This document shows positions 53,920 to 60,045 of a stretch of DNA of 60,045 nucleotides, piece after piece. The DNA is from an uncultured Colwellia sp. (GTDB lineage: Bacteria > Pseudomonadota > Gammaproteobacteria > Enterobacterales > Alteromonadaceae): contig CAJXUN010000028.1 of NCBI GenBank assembly GCA_913061475.1, forward strand, positions 1 through 60,045. The letters run 5' to 3'. Under the pieces are notes generated by a model that worked only from the letters and a program-made list of their open reading frames with translations, was not told the DNA's origin and did not search any database. Made by a program: the position numbers and the translations under genes. The first letter of the stretch is position 1, and each line of letters starts with the position of its first letter.

Positions 53920-54321
53920 ATGGCACGTAAACGTATTCGTGAAGACGAAGAAGCAGCAATAGATATGACGCCGATGCTCGACATCGTATTCATAATGTTG
54001 ATTTTCTTTATCGTTACTACTTCTTTTGTAAAAGAAGCTGGTATTGAAGTTAATAAACCAAAAGCAGCAAATCAATCTAAACAAAAGTCAGCCAATATCT
54101 TTATTGCAGTTAAAGATAACGGTGAAATTTGGCTAGATAAACGTCGTGTAGATGTTGAACGCGTTGCCGCTAACATTGAAAAATTATTAGCTGAGCAACC
54201 AACTGATGTTGTAATCATTCAAGCTGACAAAGACGCAAAACATGGCGTTGTTGTTAAAGTAATGGATGCAATCAAAGAAGCGGGCATAGACAGAATTTCT
54301 ATCGCTGCAGCTAAGGGGTAG
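53920..54321 (+). CDS. exbD: ExbD-type proton-channel subunit
   Basis: A 133-residue inner-membrane protein with one membrane helix (about 18-40). The essential Asp lies at its start in IDMTPMLDIVFIMLIFF. The periplasmic domain includes VVIIQADKDAKHGVVVKVMD. It follows exbB by 12 bp and precedes tonB by 3 bp. Confidence 0.93.
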   Translation: MARKRIREDEEAAIDMTPMLDIVFIMLIFFIVTTSFVKEAGIEVNKPKAANQSKQKSANIFIAVKDNGEIWLDKRRVDVERVAANIEKLLAEQPTDVVIIQADKDAKHGVVVKVMDAIKEAGIDRISIAAAKG

Positions 54322-54324
54322 TCT

Positions 54325-54942
54325 ATGGTTCGCTTTTTAGTATCTATACTACTAGGCGCGGCAGTAACATTTGCATTGTTTGCTTTTATGGCATTTCTTG
54401 TTTCTAGCGGTGATAGAACCAAGGAAGAAGCCTTAGAAAATATCATTGTGGAAGTTAACACCACGCCACCTAAGTCAGCAGCTGAACGCCGTCAACGTGT
54501 TCCGCCGCCGCCGCCGCCGCCGCCTAAAACGCCGCCTAAGCCACAGGCTCCTGAGCCTGAGACTAACAACGATACAGGTGGCTTAACGTTCAATATGCCT
54601 GGTGTACAGTTAGCTGGAGCAAACGCAGGTATTTCGGCACCTGGTGCTGGTTTTGGCCGAGATGGTGATGCAACACCGATTGTGCGTATCGAGCCTAAGT
54701 ACCCGATACAAGCAGCTCGTGATGGTAAAGAAGGATGGGTAACACTATCATTTACTATCAACGAAATTGGTGGTGTTGAAGACGTTGAGGTTGTAGAAGC
54801 AGAGCCTAAACGCATTTTTGACAAAGAAGCTAGGCGTGCATTACGTAAGTGGAAGTACAAGCCAAAAGTTGTTGATGGTAAAGCCATGAGACAACCGGGT
54901 CTAACTGTACGACTTGACTTTAAAATGGACGGAGGGAATTAG
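54325..54942 (+). CDS. tonB: TonB-family energy transducer
   Basis: A 205-residue protein with one N-terminal membrane anchor (about 4-30). A short periplasmic linker begins with eight consecutive prolines encoded by seven CCG and one CCT (54502-54525) and continues KTPPKPQAPEPE. The C-terminal TonB domain has PIVRIEPKYPIQAARDGKEG, VTLSFTINEIG and ARRALRKWKYKP. The linker is short, as in TonB2-type proteins, compared with E. coli TonB (239 residues). It would transduce proton-motive force from the adjacent ExbB/ExbD to outer-membrane receptors. Confidence 0.93.
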   Translation: MVRFLVSILLGAAVTFALFAFMAFLVSSGDRTKEEALENIIVEVNTTPPKSAAERRQRVPPPPPPPPKTPPKPQAPEPETNNDTGGLTFNMPGVQLAGANAGISAPGAGFGRDGDATPIVRIEPKYPIQAARDGKEGWVTLSFTINEIGGVEDVEVVEAEPKRIFDKEARRALRKWKYKPKVVDGKAMRQPGLTVRLDFKMDGGN

Positions 54943-54944
54943 TA

Positions 54945-56204
54945 ATGAATAAGATATTTTCATCTTTACTGTTAATTGTTTCAGTTGTTCTAATTCAGTT
55001 GCCAATTGCTGCAGAAGTCTCTGCAGCTAGCGCTGAAAAGTCTGAAAAACCAGAGCGTAAAACACAGCTAGTTGGACCTGCGGTAGGTAAAAAAGTAGGT
55101 AAGGCTTTCGAGCTTTATTCTGCTGATGATATTCCAGGTGCTCTTGTATTACTTTTGGATATCGAAGCGAATAAAGTTTATGACAGAGCCTACGTAGATC
55201 GCTTTATTGCCGTTATGTATGCAACGTTAGGAAATGAAGAAGCCAAAGCTATTGAGTATTTAAAAGCTGCGGTTAAGCCTGATGTTTTAAATGAAGCTGA
55301 TCATGGCGGGTCAATTAAATTATTAGCTGATCTTCAAATGCAAACAAAGGCTTATGAAGAAGCACTTGTTAGTTATAAAGCTTGGATGGATTTTACTGGC
55401 GAATCAGACGGTGATACTTGGACTAAAATAGCAAATGCGTATTATGCATTGAAACAATTAGATAAAATGATTGTTCCAGCAGATAATGCCATTGCAGCTT
55501 ATGGTGACAAGCAAAACAAAAACCCATATATCTTGAAGCTTACTTCGTATTACGAAACTAAAAAGTATCAAGATGCGGTTAAAACGTTAGAAACTGTCAT
55601 TCAAATTTTTCCGGAAGATAAAACTTGGTGGACTCAATTAGGCATGTTTTACTTGCTAGTTGAGGATTATAAGAAAGGCCTAGAAACATTAGATCTTGCT
55701 TATAAACAAGGTTACCTTGTGAAAGAGTCTGAAATTAAAACGCTTGCAAGTTTATACTCTCAAAATGGTGTGCCTTATAAAGCAGCTTTGCTATTAGAAA
55801 AGCATATTGATTCAGGTTTAGTGAAACGTGATGATAAAAACTTGTCTTCACTAGCTAACGCTTGGCATGCTGCTCAGCATATTGATAAAGCTGCGAAGTA
55901 TTATGGTGAGCTAGCTAAAATGACCAACCTTGCCAAGCATTATAGCAAGCAAGGTATGTTGTTAAAGCAAAGTGAACAATTTAAGCCAGCTATCGTTGCC
56001 TTGAATAAAGCTTTGGAGCTTGGTGTTGAAAATGAAGGACGACTGCATATGAGTATTGCAGAATCGCACTTTTATTTGGAACAGTATAAACAAGCTTATA
56101 AGGCTATTAATTTAGCGATGAAAGATCCTAAAACCCGCAAGTCTGCAAAGGGTTGGGTAGGCTTTATTAAAGATACAGCGCAACGTAAGAATGTTTCTAT
56201 CTAA
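54945..56204 (+). CDS. periplasmic TPR protein of the TonB2-type cluster
   Basis: A 419-residue protein with a signal peptide (about 1-24) and then mostly helical TPR-like repeats (for example YEEALVSYKAWMDFTGE and KTWWTQLGMFYLLVEDYKKG). It is the last gene of the cluster, 2 bp after tonB, and closes with a terminator. TPR proteins in this position are common in DUF3450-TtpC-ExbBD-TonB clusters and probably scaffold the complex. Function not established. Confidence 0.85.
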   Translation: MNKIFSSLLLIVSVVLIQLPIAAEVSAASAEKSEKPERKTQLVGPAVGKKVGKAFELYSADDIPGALVLLLDIEANKVYDRAYVDRFIAVMYATLGNEEAKAIEYLKAAVKPDVLNEADHGGSIKLLADLQMQTKAYEEALVSYKAWMDFTGESDGDTWTKIANAYYALKQLDKMIVPADNAIAAYGDKQNKNPYILKLTSYYETKKYQDAVKTLETVIQIFPEDKTWWTQLGMFYLLVEDYKKGLETLDLAYKQGYLVKESEIKTLASLYSQNGVPYKAALLLEKHIDSGLVKRDDKNLSSLANAWHAAQHIDKAAKYYGELAKMTNLAKHYSKQGMLLKQSEQFKPAIVALNKALELGVENEGRLHMSIAESHFYLEQYKQAYKAINLAMKDPKTRKSAKGWVGFIKDTAQRKNVSI

Positions 56205-56237
56205 CGTTTCTCTATATAGTTAGTAAAATTTAGTAAT

Positions 56238-56266
56238 AAAAACCAGCCAATTAGGCTGGTTTTTTT
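56238..56266 (+). terminator. terminator after the TonB2-type operon
   Basis: AAAAACCAGCC and GGCTGGTTTTT (11-bp perfect stem, loop AATTA) plus extra T. The arms are identical to those of the ppiD/sapF terminator at 19121. Confidence 0.88.
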
Positions 56267-56439
56267 ATGTTCTATTTTGTAGTTATACCTGCTGATTCGA
56301 TAGTTATAAACGTAAATTACCGCTAAATCCATCTGCTAGCTTTAATGAGGATTAAAGTCTGAACAGAAAAAAACTGTCAATTAGAATGTTGGTATCTTGT
56401 TACCCAGTAGGTTGTTTGTAATAAAAATTACTCTCCTTA

Positions 56440-56490
56440 TTAACCTATTATAGATTTGATCGAGTAGGTTAATACCTTGATCTAGATCAA
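56440..56490 (+). promoter_or_regulatory. inverted repeat plus perfect FNR box before a small membrane-protein gene
   Basis: TTGAT-CTAG-ATCAA at 56477-56490 is a perfect FNR/Anr palindrome. Directly upstream, TTAACCTA (56440-56447) and TAGGTTAA (56465-56472) form a perfect 8-bp inverted repeat with a 17-nt gap. Possible -10 elements are CATAAT (56502-56507) and TACAAT (56521-56526). The box is 20-40 bp from these, so either activation or repression is possible. Confidence 0.65.
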
Positions 56491-56558
56491 ATAAAGCTAT
56501 CCATAATCGCCTTTTTAGACTACAATCCGCGCCGTTTAATCAATGTCTAGGATTTATC

Positions 56559-56681
56559 ATGTCAGAAGAAAATTTCAAAGATAGCTCATCAAAGCGCCAC
56601 TTATTCGTTGGAATACTTGTGATGTTTGCCGCACCTTTATTGCCAATGCTAGCTGGCTGGTTTACCGTTCTTGCCAATTAA
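56559..56681 (+). CDS. 40-residue single-span membrane protein
   Basis: An ATG at 56559, 7 nt after AGGA (56548-56551), opens a 40-codon frame ending TAA at 56679-56681. The product has a charged N-terminus (MSEENFKDSSSKRH) and one hydrophobic helix (LFVGILVMFAAPLLPMLAGW, residues 15-34), then a short tail. Size and shape resemble small respiratory-complex subunits, but I do not recognise the family. The perfect FNR box upstream suggests oxygen-controlled expression. The receiver gene starts only about 20 bp later. Confidence 0.6.
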   Translation: MSEENFKDSSSKRHLFVGILVMFAAPLLPMLAGWFTVLAN

Positions 56682-56704
56682 ATTTCAACTTGTTTAGTGA
56701 TAAA

Positions 56705-57088
56705 ATGCAAATACTTGTAGTTGACGATAAACAAGCAATATTGAATAGTCTTGAAAAATTGCTTTCCTCCCAAGGCTATTTTGTCGATTTAGCTATTCAC
56801 GGATTAGCTGCATCTGAAAAGTTACAAAATAAGCATTATGATTTACTTATTATTGATCATTTAATGCCTATTATGAATGGCATTCAGTTAACTAAGCACG
56901 TGCGACAAGGCGCAGTTTTTGCAAACACTCCGATTATTTTTATGACAACTCAGGGGCATAGTGCAGTGAAGTCACTCTGTAATATTGATTTATTTACGGC
57001 GGTAATCGATAAGCCGATAGATGAGCAAAACTTAGTTAAATTGATAAATAAACTACTATCGCCAAATACTCTCTACCAGTTACTATAA
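56705..57088 (+). CDS. stand-alone response regulator receiver protein
   Basis: ATG 56705 gives 128 residues that begin at the first beta strand (MQILVVDDKQA). A TTG at 56690 would add 5 residues; neither start has a clear RBS. The complete CheY-like set is present: the DD pair at 7-8, phospho-acceptor Asp in LLIIDHLMPIMNG, Thr in FMTTQG and Lys in VIDKP. There is no output domain and no histidine kinase nearby. It may be co-transcribed with the upstream small membrane protein. Partner unknown. Confidence 0.85.
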   Translation: MQILVVDDKQAILNSLEKLLSSQGYFVDLAIHGLAASEKLQNKHYDLLIIDHLMPIMNGIQLTKHVRQGAVFANTPIIFMTTQGHSAVKSLCNIDLFTAVIDKPIDEQNLVKLINKLLSPNTLYQLL

Positions 57089-57142
57089 TTTTTCAGTGAA
57101 TTGCTTTATTCTGTAGCTAAAATTATTTTTGACTTATAGAAC

Positions 57143-57688
57143 ATGACTGAAACACAAATTCAAACACTTAAATCCGCAATTCACACCATTCCAAATTATC
57201 CAAAAACCGGCATTATGTTTAGAGATGTAACCGGTATATTAGATGATGCTGAAGCCTTCAAACTCACTATAGACATTTTAGCTGATAAATTTAAAGATGG
57301 CGGCTTCACAAAAATTGTCGGTACAGAAGCGCGTGGGTTTCTATTTGGTGCACCATTAGCATTGGCCATGGGACTTGGATTTGTTCCCGTGCGTAAGCCA
57401 GGAAAGTTACCAAGAGCAACTTACGCACAAGATTATCAATTAGAATATGGTAATGACACCTTAGAAATTCATCAAGACGCCTTAACAAAAGATGATAACG
57501 TATTAATTATTGATGATTTACTCGCTACTGGTGGTACCATCGAAGCAACAACTAAATTAATAAAACGTTTAGGTGCTAAGGTAACAGATGCTGCATTTGT
57601 TATTTCTTTGCCAGACCTAGGCGGTGAAAATAAACTCGAAAGCATGGGGTTATCTGTGTTTTCTTTATTACAATATGCTGGTGATTAA
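57143..57688 (+). CDS. apt: adenine phosphoribosyltransferase
   Basis: A purine salvage enzyme converting adenine and PRPP to AMP. The 181-residue protein (183 in E. coli) has [11 protein letters not shown], the [12 protein letters not shown] substrate loop and the PRPP-binding motif [13 protein letters not shown] (about 124-136). It is 9 bp from dnaX, in the conserved order apt-dnaX-ybaB. Confidence 0.97.
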   Translation: MTETQIQTLKSAIHTIPNYPKTGIMFRDVTGILDDAEAFKLTIDILADKFKDGGFTKIVGTEARGFLFGAPLALAMGLGFVPVRKPGKLPRATYAQDYQLEYGNDTLEIHQDALTKDDNVLIIDDLLATGGTIEATTKLIKRLGAKVTDAAFVISLPDLGGENKLESMGLSVFSLLQYAGD

Positions 57689-57697
57689 GGCTGAATA

Positions 57698-59929
57698 ATG
57701 AGTTATCAGGTTTTAGCAAGAAAATGGCGTCCTAAGTCCTTTAATGAATTAATGGGCCAAGAGCATGTTGTTACCGTATTAGTTAATGCGTTAACGCAGC
57801 AAAGGTTGCATCATGCCTATTTATTTACTGGAACTCGCGGTGTGGGGAAAACAACCATTGCCCGAATTTTTGCTAAAAGCCTTAACTGTGAATTAGGTGT
57901 TACAGCAACACCCTGTGGAACATGTGATGCATGTATCGATATAGATCAGGGTAAATTTGTTGATTTACTTGAGATTGATGCCGCTTCTCGTACTAAAGTA
58001 GACGATACTCGCGAAATATTGGATAACGTACAATATGCTCCAACACGTGGTCGATATAAAGTCTACTTGATCGACGAAGTGCATATGTTATCTCGAAGCA
58101 GTTTCAATGCCTTATTAAAAACTCTTGAAGAACCACCTGAGCACGTTAAGTTTATTTTGGCGACAACAGATCCTCAAAAACTGCCGGTAACGGTATTATC
58201 TCGCTGCTTACAGTTTCATCTCAAGGCACTAACGATAAAACAAATTAGCGATAAGATTAGCGAGATTTTGTTAAAAGAAGCAGTGTCATTTGACGATGAG
58301 GCCATTGCACTTTTAGCAAAAGCAGCACGCGGTAGCATGCGAGACTGTTTAAGTTTGACTGATCAAAGTATCGCGCAAGGCAACGGAAATATTTCTCGGG
58401 CTGATGTTCAGCAAATGTTGGGCGGCGTTGATCGTGATTGGGTTTTCAAAATTTTAATTGCGTTATTAAAGCAAGATTCATCAGCACTAATGCAACTGTC
58501 GCTGAGTATTGCTTCATATGCACCGAGTTATAGCCGGTTATCAGCAGAACTCATTCAGTTATTACACCAAGTGGCTATGGCACAGGTGGTAGAGACTAAC
58601 TTTGGTTTACCTACAGAACATCAACAGATGCTCAGTCGTTTTTGCCAATTAATGTCACCTGAAGATGTACAACTCTATTATCAAATTGTTTTAGCCGCTA
58701 GAAAAGATTTGCCTTATGCCGACGATGAGCAAGCGGCATTTGATATGATGTTATTACGCTTGTTAGCATTTAAGCCTGTCACTAATAGTACTCATTTATC
58801 GCAAGATATATCCGCAGAATCGAATGAATTGATAAGTAAAGAGCTTGATTTGCTGGCTGAACCTGAGCTATTACCTGCAGCGCATCGCGATTTGGCGACA
58901 GCGTCAAATAACGATATAGTGCTATCAATAGCGGATCAGAAAAATTCAGGAAATCCTCCTGTCTCAGCTAATGATGAGCAAAGCGAGGCTAATACTAGTG
59001 TTGAAAAAATTGATAGTGCGCGAGATCAAGCAAACGTAGATGGTGACATATCAATACCTCTCGTAGGCGCTGCTATCGCCCCTGAAGTTGACAGTGATAC
59101 TCACTCAGCCTTAACTGAAGAAATGTTAGCAATTGAGCATCAGGCGAATTCACTGGTTGAGTTTGCCCCTGAGATTAGTCAAGCACATAATGATGACGAA
59201 GCAGAACAACTTGCGGCCGAAAATTTTGAAAAAGCTAAACTTGATGTGACAAAGAATGAAGCGTCTGAACTGAAACAAGAAAAAGTGCAAGAAGGGACGT
59301 TTGTCTCACCGGTTGCCGCAGCGATAGCGACTCGAAATATGTTGAGAAGCCGAAAAAAATCGCTGGAGGAAGGTGGAAAAAAGTCTAATGACGCGATTGT
59401 GCGTCCAACACTAGGCAGCACTAGCAGCGATGAAATAAACAAAGATAATATTGCAGCAGAAAAAGTTGATTCGGTAAGCTTGACTGAAATGCCATCACAA
59501 CCTTACTGTGAAGAATTTATTGATCCCGCTACCATAAAGTTGGCGAATCAGGTCGATAAGTGGGCACATATGATCGACAGCATGTCTTTGATTGCACGTC
59601 TGAGACAGTTAGCCATTCATGCTACAATAGACGAAACTTCTACCGATGATGTGTTAATTTTACAATTAGATCAATCAATCAGACATTTAAATAGTGATGC
59701 AGCACATAAGCAATTAGAAACACGAATTTCTGAGTATTTACAGCGCAAAGTAACAGTAGAACTAAATATTGTAGAAAAAACCATCTCAGATCCTTTTCAA
59801 ATTCAATCAGATATTAATGCTAAGCGTTATGAATATGCAAAGCAGGTATTAGCTGAAGATGAAATTATTATTGCCTTGCAAGAGCAATTTCAAGCTGAAC
59901 TCGATCAAGAAACTATTGTAGCGCGTTAA
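57698..59929 (+). CDS. dnaX: DNA polymerase III gamma/tau subunit
   Basis: The clamp-loader ATPase and replisome organiser. The 743-residue tau form has Walker A GTRGVGKTT (about 45-53). A zinc-binding Cys cluster includes CGTCDAC, and YLIDEVHMLSR is the Walker B segment. Clamp-loader domain III extends to about 365, followed by a long acidic low-complexity linker (about 370-600) and a C-terminal domain V-like region (from about 610; WAHMIDSMSLIARLRQLAIH) that binds the polymerase. The linker is longer than in E. coli (643 residues total). A slippery heptamer at 59353-59359 predicts a second, shorter product. Confidence 0.96.
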   Translation: MSYQVLARKWRPKSFNELMGQEHVVTVLVNALTQQRLHHAYLFTGTRGVGKTTIARIFAKSLNCELGVTATPCGTCDACIDIDQGKFVDLLEIDAASRTKVDDTREILDNVQYAPTRGRYKVYLIDEVHMLSRSSFNALLKTLEEPPEHVKFILATTDPQKLPVTVLSRCLQFHLKALTIKQISDKISEILLKEAVSFDDEAIALLAKAARGSMRDCLSLTDQSIAQGNGNISRADVQQMLGGVDRDWVFKILIALLKQDSSALMQLSLSIASYAPSYSRLSAELIQLLHQVAMAQVVETNFGLPTEHQQMLSRFCQLMSPEDVQLYYQIVLAARKDLPYADDEQAAFDMMLLRLLAFKPVTNSTHLSQDISAESNELISKELDLLAEPELLPAAHRDLATASNNDIVLSIADQKNSGNPPVSANDEQSEANTSVEKIDSARDQANVDGDISIPLVGAAIAPEVDSDTHSALTEEMLAIEHQANSLVEFAPEISQAHNDDEAEQLAAENFEKAKLDVTKNEASELKQEKVQEGTFVSPVAAAIATRNMLRSRKKSLEEGGKKSNDAIVRPTLGSTSSDEINKDNIAAEKVDSVSLTEMPSQPYCEEFIDPATIKLANQVDKWAHMIDSMSLIARLRQLAIHATIDETSTDDVLILQLDQSIRHLNSDAAHKQLETRISEYLQRKVTVELNIVEKTISDPFQIQSDINAKRYEYAKQVLAEDEIIIALQEQFQAELDQETIVAR
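59353..59359 (+). promoter_or_regulatory. candidate programmed -1 frameshift site in dnaX
   Basis: Seven consecutive A are phased as CGA-AAA-AAA-TCG, so both tRNAs can slip back one base with full re-pairing. This is the same type as the E. coli A-AAA-AAG site. After a -1 shift the frame reads nine more codons (IAGGRWKKV) and stops at TAA 59386-59388. This gives a 563-residue gamma-type protein lacking the C-terminal domain. Confidence 0.6.
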
Positions 59930-59996
59930 TTGCTACTTGAACTTTTAGCCGTTAAGCACTATCTTTGGCGGCATATTACTTTTGGAGTGAAAAATT

Positions 59997-60045
59997 ATGA
60001 TGAAAGGTGGCATGGGCAACTTAATGAAGCAAGCCCAACAAATGC
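59997..60045 (+). CDS. ybaB: YbaB/EbfC nucleoid-associated protein, N-terminal fragment
   Basis: The window ends 16 codons into this gene. The visible MMKGGMGNLMKQAQQM matches the E. coli YbaB N-terminus (GKGGLGNLMKQAQQM). RBS GGAG (59983-59986) precedes two adjacent ATGs (59997 and 60000). Its place after dnaX is the conserved one. Only the start can be seen. Confidence 0.85.
   Translation, partial: MMKGGMGNLMKQAQQM

Overview
The window is a chromosomal stretch of a low-GC marine gammaproteobacterium. Gene order and protein character point to the Alteromonadales, most likely Colwelliaceae (Colwellia/Thalassotalea type); this is inferred from synteny and sequence style, because no database search was possible. 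Nearly all of it is core genome. The least ordinary part is 40.3-56.2 kb.

Layout. 1-326: a 149-bp tandem repeat that runs up to the lpxH stop codon. 0.3-4.2 kb: lpxH, ppiB, cysS and folD. 4.3-5.05 kb: a tRNA operon (Pro-Arg-His-Pro) containing two decayed copies of the tRNA-Pro 3' half. 5.3-19.1 kb: the conserved proteostasis block tig-clpP-clpX-lon-hupB...ppiD, with a cytochrome c maturation set (ccmI-ccmF-ccmG-ccmH) lying between hupB and ppiD. 19.2-29.8 kb: sapABCDF and pspF on the minus strand, divergent from pspABC, ycjX and ycjF, an enterobacteria-like stress and transport arrangement. 30.0-33.6 kb: phenylalanine/tyrosine catabolism (phhA, phhB, a TyrR/PhhR-type regulator, maiA) with two TyrR-box matches. 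33.6-39.5 kb: a DUF3014 protein, a PlsC-like acyltransferase, the 4.5S SRP RNA, an IS3-family transposase remnant, an SLC13-type permease, ComFB, PriC and a TauE/SafE permease.

40.4-50.7 kb: a TonB-dependent receptor followed by a compact set of candidate modifying enzymes: a TPR protein with a C-terminal 2OG-Fe(II) oxygenase domain, a SAM methyltransferase, a TPR protein with an aspartyl/asparaginyl hydroxylase-like domain, an opposite-strand TPR sulfotransferase of the tyrosylprotein type, and two tandem paralogous 2OG-Fe(II) dioxygenases. 51.3-56.2 kb: a six-gene TonB2-like energising complex (DUF3450, TtpC-like ExbB, ExbB, ExbD, TonB, TPR protein). I read these two blocks as a possible receptor / protein-modification / energy-transduction module; this is the best candidate for an undescribed system.

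56.5-60 kb: a 40-residue membrane protein behind a perfect FNR-type palindrome, an orphan receiver protein, then apt-dnaX-ybaB (ybaB cut by the window end). dnaX carries an in-phase A-AAA-AAA slippery heptamer that predicts a shorter gamma-type product. Other regulatory signals that can be read directly are a sigma-32-like promoter at lon, a near-consensus FNR box upstream of ccm, a possible sigma-54 promoter at pspA, and ten clear hairpin terminators.
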